Below, piece by piece: positions 51,253 through 60,694 of a stretch of DNA of 64,000 bases. The translations under genes were made by a program, and so were the position numbers. Position 1 is the stretch's first letter. Each line of letters starts with the position of its first letter. The stretch comes from Lachnospiraceae bacterium UBA7196 (GTDB lineage: Bacteria > Bacillota > Clostridia > Lachnospirales > Lachnospiraceae): positions 19,053 through 83,052 of the forward strand of contig DKUU01000022.1 in the NCBI GenBank assembly GCA_002490835.1. Reading direction: 5' to 3'. The notes beneath the pieces are model-generated. The model did not search any database. It had not been told where the DNA came from and saw only the letters and a program-made list of their open reading frames with translations.

Positions 51253-52557
51253 TTAACAAAGATCCCTTACGATCTCGTTTGCCTTTCTATAAATTTCCTC
51301 CACATCGTACGCGTCTGTGAACCGACCGTTCTCGTACAGGATTTTTCCCCGTATCATGGTCATCTTTACATTCTGCTTACTGCCGCTGTAGACCAGATTC
51401 TTTGCAATATTGTTAAGGGGCTGCATATTGGGCTGATAGAGATCGATCATAATGAGATCGGCCTGTTTCCCCGCCGCCAGCACATCCGTATCCGGCAGAT
51501 ACAGGGCTTTTGCGCCGTTTACCGTAGCCATCTTCAAGACTTCCAGCGCATCCACGGCCGCCGCGTCCTCTTCTCTTAATTTGGCAAGCCCCGTGACCAG
51601 AAACATTTCCCGGAACATATCGAGACAATTATTGCTGGCAGGGCCGTCCGTGCCGATCGCCACATTGATCCCCCGTTTCAGATACGCGGAGATTGGCGCA
51701 ATGCCGCTGGCAAGCTTTGTATTAGAGCCGGGATTCGTTATCACGCTCAAATTTCTTTTTTGTAAGATATCCATGTCCTCATCGGACATCCAGACACAGT
51801 GGTACCCGCCGCCGCCGTAATCAAACATTCCCATCTCGTCCATGAGCTGCAGCGGTGTCATCCCGTAACGCTCTCTGCATCCTTCCACCTCCGCTTTTGT
51901 CTCGCTGAGGTGTCCGTACACAGGCGCATGATATTTGTGCGCCATCTCGGCCACCCGCTCCAAAAGCGCTCTGGAACAGGTGTACTCTGCATGAAAACCG
52001 ATAAAATAAGAATGCAGCGGGTCGTAATTGTTCAGCGTATGATACCGCTCCTCCATCTGCATAAGCGCTTCTTCAAAATCCTCCTGCCTGCTGGTGGTAT
52101 TGACCTGCACACAGCGCATCCCCATCTCCACGCAGGCCTTCGCTGTAGTTTCCGGTGTCAGATACATATCAAAAATAGAGGTGATACCGCTGGTCAGATA
52201 CTCTAAAACCGCCAGCTTTGTGAGGTGGTAGATCATCTCCCCATCAAGCTTGGCCTCCATCGGGAATACCTGTTCATTCAGCCATCTGGAAAGTGGCATA
52301 TCATCCGCTTTCGAACGCAAAAATGTCATCGCCGAATGGGTGTGCGCATTCTTAAAGCCCGGCATCAAAAGATTGCCGCCGCAGTCGATCTCCCTGTCCC
52401 AGAGAATGCTCTCAATGGAAAGGGACTGGCAGATTGCCGCCGCGTCACCGCCCTCCCCCACATAGAGGATCTTATCATCCTGCACCCAGAGTTCCCCTTT
52501 GATGATATCCGTAGTTGCCATCGTCAGGATTCTTGCATTGTAAAATCTATAGTTCAT
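51253..52557 (-). CDS. Amidohydrolase, MTA/SAH deaminase-like
   Basis: 434 residues, cyclic amidohydrolase superfamily. The first metal motif is PGFKNAHTHSAMTFLR (near 70); YGHLSETKAEVE and FIGFHAEYTCS carry further metal and substrate His/Glu residues; NLSVITNPGSNTKLASGIAPI and AIGTDGPASNN (metal Asp) are typical of 5-methylthioadenosine/S-adenosylhomocysteine deaminases. Adjacent PNP and cytidine deaminase genes support a nucleoside role. Exact substrate (adenosine, MTA or SAH) cannot be decided. Confidence 0.85.
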   Translation of the reverse strand: MNYRFYNARILTMATTDIIKGELWVQDDKILYVGEGGDAAAICQSLSIESILWDREIDCGGNLLMPGFKNAHTHSAMTFLRSKADDMPLSRWLNEQVFPMEAKLDGEMIYHLTKLAVLEYLTSGITSIFDMYLTPETTAKACVEMGMRCVQVNTTSRQEDFEEALMQMEERYHTLNNYDPLHSYFIGFHAEYTCSRALLERVAEMAHKYHAPVYGHLSETKAEVEGCRERYGMTPLQLMDEMGMFDYGGGGYHCVWMSDEDMDILQKRNLSVITNPGSNTKLASGIAPISAYLKRGINVAIGTDGPASNNCLDMFREMFLVTGLAKLREEDAAAVDALEVLKMATVNGAKALYLPDTDVLAAGKQADLIMIDLYQPNMQPLNNIAKNLVYSGSKQNVKMTMIRGKILYENGRFTDAYDVEEIYRKANEIVRDLC

Positions 52558-52609
52558 ATGTTTTTTGTCTCCTTCTCTTCACACTGTATCAAAAACTTCT
52601 CAAGCATTC

Positions 52610-53029
52610 TTATATCTCCATGACGTTTTCCGGTCCAAAACTTTCGGGGAGCAATTCCGCCAATGTCATCACACGATAGTCTTCCTCCGATTTGGCCACG
52701 ATGATTTGAAAGTTTTCGGGCTCGCAAAATTCCCGCATCACCTGTCTGCACACGCCGCAGGGATAGGCAAACTGCGTAATCGCCTCCCCCTCCGGACTGC
52801 CCACGATCGCGATCGCCGCAAAATTACGTATACCCTCACTGACCGCCTTGAAAAAGGCCGTCCTTTCCGCGCAGTTGGTGGGGCCGTAGGCCGCGTTTTC
52901 AATATTACATCCTGTAATTATTTTGCCGTCCGCGGTCAGCAGCGCCGCCCCTACCTGATAATGGGAATAAGGCGAGTAGGAATTCCTTCTCGCCTCGATC
53001 GCAGCCGCAATTAATTCCTTTATCTGCAT
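52610..53029 (-). CDS. cdd: Cytidine deaminase
   Basis: 139 residues, tetrameric type. It converts cytidine/deoxycytidine to uridine forms. NCAERTAFFKAV (His replaced by Cys in the Zn site, as in this type, with catalytic Glu) and PCGVCRQVMREF (two Zn Cys) are clear; the N-terminal SYSPYSHYQVGAALLT is conserved. Its ATG shares one base with the PNP stop codon (TAATG), showing coupled translation. Confidence 0.95.
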   Translation of the reverse strand: MQIKELIAAAIEARRNSYSPYSHYQVGAALLTADGKIITGCNIENAAYGPTNCAERTAFFKAVSEGIRNFAAIAIVGSPEGEAITQFAYPCGVCRQVMREFCEPENFQIIVAKSEEDYRVMTLAELLPESFGPENVMEI

Positions 53030-53862
53030 TAGATAAACTCCTTAAATTTCGTAATCGATTCCACCAGCAGCTTCTCGAATTTAGGCGCCACCGCATTGGC
53101 CGCCTCCTGCACCTCCTCATGGGTCAGGGGCGCGCTGTTCATACCCGCCGCCAGATTGCTGACGCAGGATACGCCGCAAATCTTCATGCCCATATGATTG
53201 GCCGCGATCGCCTCCACCACGGTACTCATGCCGACCGCGCTTGCTCCCATTTTATAGAGCATCTGGATCTCGGCGGGCGACTCAAAGGAAGGCCCCGTAA
53301 GCTGCGCGTAGACGCCTTCAAACAGTTCCGTGCCATTCTCCTTGGCCGTGCTGCGAATGATCTCCTGCAAGTCCTCTTCATAGACATGGGACATATCCGG
53401 AAAACGGGTGCCAAGTTCTTCGATGTTCGGCCCGATCAACGGATTCGGCGCAAAGAGGGAAATATGATCTTTGATCAGCATCAGGCTGCCCGCATGGAAG
53501 GACGGATTGATGCCGCCGGACGCATTGGTTAAAAACAACACCTTCGCCCCCATCATCTTCATCAGGCGGGTAGGCAGCACCACGTCCGTGATCGGATAAC
53601 CCTCGTAATAATGTACGCGCCCCTGCATCAGCACCACCGGCACTTCGTTGATGTAGCCAAAGATGAATTTTCCGGCATGTCCCGGCACGGTGGATACGGG
53701 GAAGCCCTCGATCTCACTGTAAGGAAGCTCCGCCTTCACATCCACGACTTTCGCGAAGTTGCCAAGGCCGGACCCTAAGACCACCGCCACCCTGGGTTCG
53801 AAGTCGATCTTTTGTTTGTAGCAGTCAAAGCATTTCATGAGTTTTTCATAGACAGGATTCAT
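53029..53862 (-). CDS. punA: Purine nucleoside phosphorylase, trimeric type
   Basis: 277 residues. It cleaves guanosine/inosine with phosphate to base and ribose-1-phosphate. VVLGSGLGNFAKVVD (phosphate loop), VLMQGRVHYYEGYP, FLTNASGGINPSF, YAQLTGPSFESPAEIQM and the Glu-Met-Asn-region variant GMSTVVEAIAANHMGMKICGVSCVSNLAAGM match the low-molecular-mass trimeric class. First gene of the PNP-cdd-amidohydrolase-MutS-like run; no purine riboswitch is seen upstream. Confidence 0.93.
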   Translation of the reverse strand: MNPVYEKLMKCFDCYKQKIDFEPRVAVVLGSGLGNFAKVVDVKAELPYSEIEGFPVSTVPGHAGKFIFGYINEVPVVLMQGRVHYYEGYPITDVVLPTRLMKMMGAKVLFLTNASGGINPSFHAGSLMLIKDHISLFAPNPLIGPNIEELGTRFPDMSHVYEEDLQEIIRSTAKENGTELFEGVYAQLTGPSFESPAEIQMLYKMGASAVGMSTVVEAIAANHMGMKICGVSCVSNLAAGMNSAPLTHEEVQEAANAVAPKFEKLLVESITKFKEFI

Positions 53863-53953
53863 GTGATTACCGCCTTTCCCTTTTTATGGTAAGTATAACA
53901 CACTCTCCGCGGTTTGGCATCCACTATTATCGCGTGACAAAACAAATCATATC

Positions 53954-54430
53954 TCACAGCCTGTCCCTGCAAAAATCACGCAGCCACGTGGCGACCACAT
54001 CCATATTCCTAAAATTTTTACGACCGGGAACATGAATAAAGATCATTTTTGTATCCAGCTCATTTTCTGCAATATAACGAAGCCCGTGATAATACGCGTG
54101 GTTACACAAATAATTGCTTGGGGCTTCTGATATGATATAGGGAATATGGTTTGCAGTCAAACTATCTTCCAATAGGGAAATAGCAAAGGACGACCGGATC
54201 ACATCCCCCTGACTACAGGCGACGGGTTCTATACAAAGCCTGTCGATCAGGGGTTTTTGACCGAAAGAAATGACATATTCCGGACGGCTGGCGGCGATCG
54301 CTTCCCGGATTTCCCGCTCACAAGCGGCAAAACTGTTGGTGAGCAGAATCTTACGGATTTGATCGCCATGAATGCCATCCAGTAATAGTTGCGAGGTATT
54401 GTACTTTCCCCTGAATGCGGTAAGGAGCAT
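53954..54430 (-). CDS. Pyroglutamyl peptidase I-like protein (peptidase C15 fold)
   Basis: 158 residues, shorter than the usual 200-215. MLLTAFRGKYNTSQLLLDGI aligns with the N-terminal FGPFGG region without the usual loop. VISFGQKPLID matches the GQAGGR region. Catalytic-type residues are retained: Glu in CIEPVA, Cys in SNYLCNHAYYHGL and His in FIHVPG. A shortened C15 enzyme is the likeliest reading; whether it removes N-terminal pyroglutamate is not shown. Between PNP and spoIVA on the minus strand. Confidence 0.7.
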   Translation of the reverse strand: MLLTAFRGKYNTSQLLLDGIHGDQIRKILLTNSFAACEREIREAIAASRPEYVISFGQKPLIDRLCIEPVACSQGDVIRSSFAISLLEDSLTANHIPYIISEAPSNYLCNHAYYHGLRYIAENELDTKMIFIHVPGRKNFRNMDVVATWLRDFCRDRL

Positions 54431-54487
54431 CCGCGTCCCCTCTCTTTCGTTTTTTTAGGAATGCAGGCCACAACTCAGCCCGCGCCA

Positions 54488-55975
54488 TTAAATTATAATA
54501 CAAACCATCCCGCCGTTACAATCGTTGACGATCTTCTGCATGGTCTCCTGCAGCTTCACCTGACTCTCCTCGTTGATCATGGAGATTTTGCCGGTAATAC
54601 CGTCATTCACCAGTTGTTCCACCGTCTTTCCGAAAATATTCGTCGCCCAGATTCCTTCCTCGCCGGTATCTGCATCAGAGATAAATTGAATCAGATCCTT
54701 TGCCTGCTCCTCCGTGCCGACAATGGGGGATATCTCCGTCTCGATGCTGGCTTTAATCATATGGATGCTGGGGCTCTCGGCCTTGATCTTTACGCCAAAT
54801 TTATTGCCCTGCTTAATAAGCTCAGGCTTCTCCAGTACGATTTCTTCCCGGTCGGGCATCACCACGCCGTAGCCTTTATAGCGCACCGCCTCCAGCGCAT
54901 GAAGCACCTTCACATACTCCCGCTTCATCTTCGCCATCTCCCGAAGCGTCGCAAGAAGCTGGTACTCGCTGCCGATATTCTCTCCCACCAGCTCGCTCAG
55001 CATCTCATAGTAGTAAGCGTCGTCCACATCCAGCAGGATGCGCACGCTGCCGTCCGACATGTTTACGCCGTCGAGCTTGCATTTTTTCACGTATTCGCTC
55101 TCCAGCACATAGCTGTCCGCCGTAATGTCACGGATGTGATTCAGCTTTGCCATCAAAAGCTTAAGCTGCGCAATGATGTCCTTCTTCATCTTATGGTCGC
55201 AGGGCAGCATCTCCACCCATTTCGGCATATAAAACTCGACCATGGTGAGCGGGAACTCGTAGAGGATATTCTCCATGATATGATTGATATCCTCTTTCTT
55301 TAACTGTTCGCAGTTGACGGGCATGACCGTAACCTGATACTTCTCGCTGATCTCGTCAGCCAGATTTCTGGTCTCCTCCGCATAAGGCTTCTCGGAATTT
55401 AGCAGTACAATATACGGCTTGCCGATTGCCTGCAATTCCCTGATCGTGCGCTCTTCCGCTTCAAAAAAACTGTCTCTTGGCAGTTCCCCGAAAGAACCGT
55501 CGCAGGTCACCACGATGCCGATCGTGGAGTGGTCGCGGATCACCTTTCTGGTGCCGATCTCCGCCGCCTTGGTAAAAGGAATTTCCTCCAGCGACCACGG
55601 CGTCTTTACCAGACGCTCCTCTTCCTGCTCCATGTGGCCCGCAGCGCCTTCCACCATATAGCCCACGCAGTCCACCAGCCGCACCTTCACATCGATATCC
55701 GCCCCCAGCTTCACATGGGCCGCTTCCTTAGGAATGAATTTCGGCTCCGTCGTGGTGATAGTCTTTCCGCCAGCGCTTTGCGGCATTTCATCCTGCGCCC
55801 TCTCCTTCTCGTTCTCATCTTCCATATAAGGAAGTACCAGAAGATTCATAAACCGCTTGATAAAGGTAGATTTTCCCGTCCTCACAGGACCCACCACGCC
55901 TAAGTAGATTTCGCCCCCTGTTCTGTGCTGTATATCTCTATAGAGGTCATATGTACTATTCTGTAAGATATCCAT
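54488..55975 (-). CDS. spoIVA: Stage IV sporulation protein A
   Basis: 495 residues, normal length. SpoIVA is an ATPase that polymerises on the forespore surface as the base of the coat. The N-terminal TRAFAC-like domain has Walker A GVVGPVRTGKSTFIKRF (residues 27-43) and a DCVGYMVEGA switch region. The remaining domains end with NDCNGGMVCIII, the conserved hydrophobic tail that contacts the membrane/SpoVM. The ribosome site AGGAGG lies seven bases before the ATG, inside a hairpin (55984-56017). Confidence 0.97.
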   Translation of the reverse strand: MDILQNSTYDLYRDIQHRTGGEIYLGVVGPVRTGKSTFIKRFMNLLVLPYMEDENEKERAQDEMPQSAGGKTITTTEPKFIPKEAAHVKLGADIDVKVRLVDCVGYMVEGAAGHMEQEEERLVKTPWSLEEIPFTKAAEIGTRKVIRDHSTIGIVVTCDGSFGELPRDSFFEAEERTIRELQAIGKPYIVLLNSEKPYAEETRNLADEISEKYQVTVMPVNCEQLKKEDINHIMENILYEFPLTMVEFYMPKWVEMLPCDHKMKKDIIAQLKLLMAKLNHIRDITADSYVLESEYVKKCKLDGVNMSDGSVRILLDVDDAYYYEMLSELVGENIGSEYQLLATLREMAKMKREYVKVLHALEAVRYKGYGVVMPDREEIVLEKPELIKQGNKFGVKIKAESPSIHMIKASIETEISPIVGTEEQAKDLIQFISDADTGEEGIWATNIFGKTVEQLVNDGITGKISMINEESQVKLQETMQKIVNDCNGGMVCIII

Positions 55976-55983
55976 AAAAAAAC

Positions 55984-56017
55984 CTCCTGCTTATACTGGT
56001 AAATGTATATGCAGGAG
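55984..56017 (-). promoter_or_regulatory. Hairpin covering the spoIVA ribosome site, with an internal sigma-E-like promoter
   Basis: Minus strand CTCCTGCATATAC (56017-56005) pairs with GTATAAGCAGGAG (55996-55984) and is followed by GTTTTTTT and the spoIVA ATG. This looks like a terminator, and its 3' arm contains the spoIVA Shine-Dalgarno. CATATACA (56011-56004) inside the 5' arm, with AATAGA 14 bp upstream, resembles a SigE promoter; a start about 7 bases further would leave out the 5' arm and free the ribosome site. Confidence 0.5.
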
Positions 56018-56070
56018 ACTTCTCCTCTATTCTGTTTTCCGCCGTTTTCCTAAAAACGTTCCCCAAAAGC

Positions 56071-57144
56071 CTACTGCACCAGCTTATGAAAAATAATGCA
56101 GTTTGGCTGATCCACCTTAATCTCTCTGCCGTTCATTACCAGAAGCCCGTTTTTCATATCCACATTGAAAAAAGTCATCGTATTAGATTCGTGATTCAGA
56201 GACACAAGGTGTTTATTGTCCGGAAAGAGCGCCGCATCCTTTGGGTAATCTCCGCTGATCGGCAGGCAGAGGATCTTCTCAAGCATCCCCGTCTTCTGGT
56301 CGATCTTGTAGATCACAGCGCTGTTATCTCCGGCATTGGAGCTTGTGAGATACTTAAAATCATCGGAAATATTAAGAGCACTGGCCGCAGAACCGCCCGC
56401 ATGATAATCGTTCAGCGTAGGGACGGTCTGAATCTTCTCAAACTCCGGCGTATTGTTGATCTCCTTATAAGTATAGACGTCAATATAATTTTTCAGTTCA
56501 TGGACAATATAAAGAATACTGCCGTCCTTAGAAAACTTCAGATGCCGGGGCGCAGATTCCTGCTCGCTGCGGATCATATCGATCGGTTTCAATTTCCCGT
56601 TTGCATGATCTACGCGGTATACATTCACATGGTCAAGCCCCAGATCAGCGGCACATAAATAATGATTGTCCCTCGTCATCTTCACGCAGTTTACATGGGG
56701 CCTGAAATTCCGTTCCGCGATACTGCCGAGTCCTTTGTGATAGACTTCGTCCGTGATCTCTCCGACACCGCCGTCCTCCCGCAGGCGCAGCACCGTGATC
56801 TTACCGTCGTGATACCCGCCCACAAAGAGAAGCTTATCCTCATAATCCGTGGAGAGATAGCAGCCCCTCATGCCGTTGATCGAACCTTCATTGATGACTT
56901 CCAGATCGCCGCCCGGCAGGATTCTGTACGCCTCCACGCCAAAATCCGTGATAGAATACAGGTATTTTTCATTGTGGGAAATCGTGATATAGGAAGAGTT
57001 CGTGATCTCTACCTGATTTTTCTCCGTCATGCGACCGTTTTTCAAATCCACATCGTAGATTTTGATCCCGTAATTGTCCTCTTTTGCCGTCGTGTAAGTA
57101 GACACGTAGGCCACATACTTATCCTGACTCATCGCCGTAACCAT
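56071..57144 (-). CDS. Lactonase-family beta-propeller protein
   Basis: 357 residues. Seven-bladed propeller repeats recur, for example YITISHNEKYLYSITDFGVE, NYHAGGSAASALNISDDFKYL and DAALFPDNKHLVSLNHES. HVNCVKMTRDNHYLCAADLGLDHVNVYRV carries the conserved His/Asp cluster of 6-phosphogluconolactonase-like (YbhE/Pgl) and carboxy-cis,cis-muconate lactonase proteins. No signal peptide. Substrate uncertain. An in-frame ATG at 57132 is an alternative start. Confidence 0.8.
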   Translation of the reverse strand: MVTAMSQDKYVAYVSTYTTAKEDNYGIKIYDVDLKNGRMTEKNQVEITNSSYITISHNEKYLYSITDFGVEAYRILPGGDLEVINEGSINGMRGCYLSTDYEDKLLFVGGYHDGKITVLRLREDGGVGEITDEVYHKGLGSIAERNFRPHVNCVKMTRDNHYLCAADLGLDHVNVYRVDHANGKLKPIDMIRSEQESAPRHLKFSKDGSILYIVHELKNYIDVYTYKEINNTPEFEKIQTVPTLNDYHAGGSAASALNISDDFKYLTSSNAGDNSAVIYKIDQKTGMLEKILCLPISGDYPKDAALFPDNKHLVSLNHESNTMTFFNVDMKNGLLVMNGREIKVDQPNCIIFHKLVQ

Positions 57145-57307
57145 GCCCTTTCTCTATATTTTAGGAAACCACATCCCGCTTCCTCATACCTTCGCCTCAG
57201 CGTCTTAAGCCGTACTTTTCCAGCACTTCGAATCATTATCAAATATTTTACCATATTATCATCGTCTTGTTAATCCTTAAATTTTGATATTTTTTTACAT
57301 TTTTCCA

Positions 57308-57335
57308 TTGACATCCGGAAGCATTCCTGTATAAT
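57308..57335 (+). promoter_or_regulatory. Strong promoter of the pot operon
   Basis: TTGACA (57308-57313), a 16-bp spacer and TATAAT (57330-57335), about 108 bp before the regulator ATG. Confidence 0.8.
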
Positions 57336-57361
57336 GAGATTCAATGTATGTTTAGCACTGG

Positions 57362-57376
57362 TAAACTTTAAGTTTA
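57362..57376. promoter_or_regulatory. 15-bp palindrome, candidate operator of the Xre-cupin regulator
   Basis: TAAACTT-T-AAGTTTA is a perfect odd palindrome about 27 bp downstream of the -10, and GTTTA (57350-57354) adds a half-site with TAAAC. The position in the early leader fits autorepression by the first gene of the operon. Confidence 0.5.
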
Positions 57377-57442
57377 TTTTTACTGAATTGCGGCCGCTTG
57401 GGAAATATATCCGGGCACAGGCGCTTCAAAACGGAGATCAAA

Positions 57443-58003
57443 ATGGACGGCACAGGCAGTAAGACGGATATCGGAAACAAAATAAGAGAACTGCGGAACA
57501 AAAAGGGCTTAACACAGGAGGAGCTGGCGGATCGCTGCGAACTCTCCAAAGGCTTTATCAGCCAATTGGAAAACGACGTGACCTCGCCCTCAATCGCTAC
57601 ATTGATCGATATCTTACAGTGCCTTGGCACCAATTTAAAAGATTTTTTCAACGATGCGGACGACGAGCAGATCGTCTTTCGTCCGGAAGATTTTTTTGAA
57701 AAGGTAGACACGGAACTCCATAACAAAATCGAGTGGATCATCCCGAACGCGCAGAAAAACATGATGGAACCGATCCGCGTCACACTCGAATCCGGCGGCT
57801 CCACCTACCCCGACCAGCCCCACGAGGGAGAAGAGTTCGGCTATGTGCTCTCCGGCTCTCTCACGGTCATCCTTGGCAACCGCAGCATCCGGGCAAAAAA
57901 AGGCGACACCTTCTATTTCAGGCCGGACTCGGAGCACTACATCAAAGCCGGAGCAAAAAGCGGCGCAGTCTTTCTATGGATCAGCACGCCGCCAAATTTC
58001 TAA
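57443..58003 (+). CDS. Xre-family regulator with C-terminal cupin domain (polyamine-type)
   Basis: 186 residues from the ATG at 57443 (GGAG seven bases upstream); the frame is open from 57398. The HTH is IGNKIRELRNKKGLTQEELA then LSKGFISQLENDVTSPSIAT (about residues 9-60). The C-terminal cupin (about 115-180) has PDQPHEGEEFGYVLSGSLTV and KGDTFYFRPDSEHYIKAG. This PuuR-like architecture commonly controls polyamine genes, and it is followed by potABCD with a 33-bp gap, so it is the likely local regulator. Confidence 0.88.
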   Translation: MDGTGSKTDIGNKIRELRNKKGLTQEELADRCELSKGFISQLENDVTSPSIATLIDILQCLGTNLKDFFNDADDEQIVFRPEDFFEKVDTELHNKIEWIIPNAQKNMMEPIRVTLESGGSTYPDQPHEGEEFGYVLSGSLTVILGNRSIRAKKGDTFYFRPDSEHYIKAGAKSGAVFLWISTPPNF

Positions 58004-58036
58004 AAATATATTATTTACTTTGGAGGACTCACTCTT

Positions 58037-59110
58037 ATGAATAAAGAACTGATCCAACTAATCGACATCTCCAAATCCTTTGACGGGCAGATGGTTTTGG
58101 ACGAATTAAATCTATCCATCCATGAAAATGAGTTTGTCACCCTGCTCGGTCCCAGCGGCTGCGGCAAGACCACGACCCTGCGCATTCTGGGCGGCTTTAC
58201 AAGCCCTGACACGGGCCGCGTGGTCTTTGACGGTCAGGATATCACCAGCATCCCGCCCAACAAAAGGCAGTTAAACACCGTCTTTCAAAAATATGCTCTC
58301 TTTACGCATATGACGATCGCGGAAAATATCGCCTTTGGCTTAAAGATCAAAAAGAAAACCCAAAGCTACATAGATGACAAGATCCGCTATGCGCTGAAAC
58401 TGGTCAATCTCGAGGGCTATGAAAACCGCATGCCCGACTCCCTAAGCGGCGGCCAGCAGCAGCGGATCGCCATCGCCAGAGCCATCGTCAACGAACCCAA
58501 GGTGCTTCTTCTGGATGAGCCGCTGGGTGCCCTTGACCTAAAACTTCGTCAGGAGATGCAGTACGAGCTGATCCGCATGAAAAACGAGCTTGGCATCACC
58601 TTTGTCTATGTCACGCACGATCAGGAGGAAGCCCTCACCATGTCTGATACCATCGTGGTCATGAATCAGGGCTATATCCAGCAGATCGGTTCTCCGGAGT
58701 CCATCTACAACGAGCCGGAAAACGCCTTTGTGGCGGACTTTATCGGGGACAGCAACATCATTCCCGCTACTATGATCCGGGATGAGCTGGTGGAAATTCT
58801 CGGTACGCGTTTTGCCTGCGTGGATAAGGGTTTTGGTGAAAATAAACCTGTGGATGCGGTAATCCGCCCCGAGGACGTGATGCTGGTAGAACCGGATGCC
58901 GGCAGCATTAACGGTGTTGTGACTCATCTGATCTTTAAAGGCGTGCACTATGAAATGGAAGTCACGGCAAACGGCTACGAATGGCTGGTACACTCTACGA
59001 CTCTTTTCCCGGTCGGAAAAGAAGTCGGCATTCAGGTGGATCCCTTCAATATCCAAATCATGAACAAACCGGAATCTGAAGATGAGGAGGCTGTTGCAAT
59101 TGATATCTAA
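58037..59110 (+). CDS. potA: Spermidine/putrescine import ATP-binding protein
   Basis: 357 residues. Walker [15 protein letters not shown] (near 36), signature [15 protein letters not shown], Walker [17 protein letters not shown] and switch His [10 protein letters not shown] are intact. The C-terminal OB-type domain ([20 protein letters not shown]) is present. It powers the PotBC channel. GGAGG precedes the ATG. Confidence 0.96.
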   Translation: MNKELIQLIDISKSFDGQMVLDELNLSIHENEFVTLLGPSGCGKTTTLRILGGFTSPDTGRVVFDGQDITSIPPNKRQLNTVFQKYALFTHMTIAENIAFGLKIKKKTQSYIDDKIRYALKLVNLEGYENRMPDSLSGGQQQRIAIARAIVNEPKVLLLDEPLGALDLKLRQEMQYELIRMKNELGITFVYVTHDQEEALTMSDTIVVMNQGYIQQIGSPESIYNEPENAFVADFIGDSNIIPATMIRDELVEILGTRFACVDKGFGENKPVDAVIRPEDVMLVEPDAGSINGVVTHLIFKGVHYEMEVTANGYEWLVHSTTLFPVGKEVGIQVDPFNIQIMNKPESEDEEAVAIDI

Positions 59111-59918
59111 GAAAAAATGGCTGTCCGTACCCTATCTTTTCTGGTCTGGACTATTTATCATCGTGCCGCTTGGCATGGTAGTCTACTACGGCCTGACTGA
59201 CAGGACGGGCGCCTTTACCCTTGAAAACATTACCGCGATCGCCACTGCCGGACACGCGAAGGCTCTGCGCCTCTCCCTCCTGCTGTCGTTTGTCAGCACC
59301 GTCGTCTGTTTCCTGCTCGCCTATCCGCTGGCGATGATCCTTGCGCAGGTACAGGTGAAACGGCATAACTTTATTATCCTGATCTTTATTCTGCCTATGT
59401 GGATGAACTTTCTGCTGCGCACACTGGCCTGGCAGACATTACTGGAAAAAAACGGCGTCATCAATCACGTGCTTTCCTTTTTGCATCTGCCTGCCTTAAA
59501 GATTATCAACACGCCGGCGGCGATCATTCTCGGCATGGTTTATAATTTTCTGCCCTTTATGATTCTGCCCCTATACAACGCGCTTTCTAAGATTGACGGC
59601 AATGTGATCAACGCCGCCCATGATCTGGGAGCCGGACACATATATACCTTTTTCCGCATTATTCTGCCCCTTTCGATTCCGGGCATCATCAGCGGCATCA
59701 CCATGGTATTTATCCCGGCGCTCACTACCTTCGTCATCAGTTCGCTGCTTGGCGGCGGCAAACTGCTGCTGATCGGCGACGTGATCGACTTAGAATTTAC
59801 TAAGACATCCAACTGGCATCTGGGCAGCGGCCTGTCCATGGTGCTAATGATCTTTATTCTAATCAATATGGTGTTATCTGCTATTTTCGATAAAGACGGG
59901 GAGGGCTCGATGCTATGA
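59082..59918 (+). CDS. potB: Spermidine/putrescine permease PotB
   Basis: 278 residues, six membrane helices. The binding-protein-dependent transport motif ([27 protein letters not shown]) that docks on PotA is clear. The frame's ATG at 59082 overlaps potA by 29 bp; TTG at 59100, nine bases after GGAGG, is an equally good start and would shorten the protein by six residues. Downstream it overlaps potC by 4 bp (ATGA). Confidence 0.93.
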   Translation: MRRLLQLISKKKWLSVPYLFWSGLFIIVPLGMVVYYGLTDRTGAFTLENITAIATAGHAKALRLSLLLSFVSTVVCFLLAYPLAMILAQVQVKRHNFIILIFILPMWMNFLLRTLAWQTLLEKNGVINHVLSFLHLPALKIINTPAAIILGMVYNFLPFMILPLYNALSKIDGNVINAAHDLGAGHIYTFFRIILPLSIPGIISGITMVFIPALTTFVISSLLGGGKLLLIGDVIDLEFTKTSNWHLGSGLSMVLMIFILINMVLSAIFDKDGEGSML

Positions 59919-60694
59919 AAAACGCAGCGAAAAAAATCTACATAGCACTGATCGTTCTTTTCCTGTACGCCCCCATCGGCACCTTGATGGTACTGTCCTT
60001 TAACGCGAGCAAAACGCGGGCGAAATGGGGCGGTTTCAGTATCAAATGGTATATCGCCCTGTTTGAAAATGAGGAGATCCTGCGGGCTCTGTTTAACACT
60101 TTGATCATTGCGCTTATCTCCTCTCTGGTTGCCACCATCATCGGGACCATCGCCTGTATCGCCATGACGGGCATGAAACGGCAGGCAAAATCAGTCCTCA
60201 TGGGCATTACCAATATCCCGATGCTCAATGCCGACATCGTCACGGGTGTTTCCCTGATGCTGCTCTATATCAGTCTGGGCATCCGCTTTGGTATGGGCAC
60301 CATTTTATTGTCACATATTACCTTTAATATCCCGTATGTGATCTTAAGCGTGATGCCCCGCATGAAGCAGTTGAATCCGAGTACCTTTGAGGCGGCGCTC
60401 GACCTTGGCTCCTCCCATTTAAACGCCTTTTTTAAGGTGGTGTTTCCGGACTTATTACCCGGCATCCTCTCGGGATTTTTGATGGCCTTTACGATGTCGC
60501 TGGACGATTTCATCATCACCCACTTTACCAAAGGCGTCGGCGTGGATACGCTTTCCACCAAAATATATACAGAGATCAAAAAAGGGATCAAGCCGGAAAT
60601 GTATGCGCTCTCATCCCTGATCTTCGTAACGGTTTTGACCTTGTTGGTATTGATCAATCTTTCACCGGATAAAAGCAAGAAGGAAAAGAAATGA
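59915..60694 (+). CDS. potC: Spermidine/putrescine permease PotC
   Basis: 259 residues, six membrane helices. Begins [20 protein letters not shown], with the family block MVLSFNASKTRAKWGGFSIKWY (written here as adjoining pieces: VLSFNASKTRAKW, then GGFSIKWY). The EAALDLGSSHLNAFFKVVFP motif is the ATPase-docking loop. Overlaps potB and potD by 4 bp each, so all are translated from one message. Confidence 0.94.
   Translation: MKNAAKKIYIALIVLFLYAPIGTLMVLSFNASKTRAKWGGFSIKWYIALFENEEILRALFNTLIIALISSLVATIIGTIACIAMTGMKRQAKSVLMGITNIPMLNADIVTGVSLMLLYISLGIRFGMGTILLSHITFNIPYVILSVMPRMKQLNPSTFEAALDLGSSHLNAFFKVVFPDLLPGILSGFLMAFTMSLDDFIITHFTKGVGVDTLSTKIYTEIKKGIKPEMYALSSLIFVTVLTLLVLINLSPDKSKKEKK

Noticed and set aside
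53863..53953. Purine riboswitch upstream of the PNP gene
   Set aside because: The gap is 91 bp without the conserved purine aptamer core or paired loops.
54389..55303. 304-codon plus-strand open frame
   Set aside because: Antisense to spoIVA; His/Leu-rich shadow.
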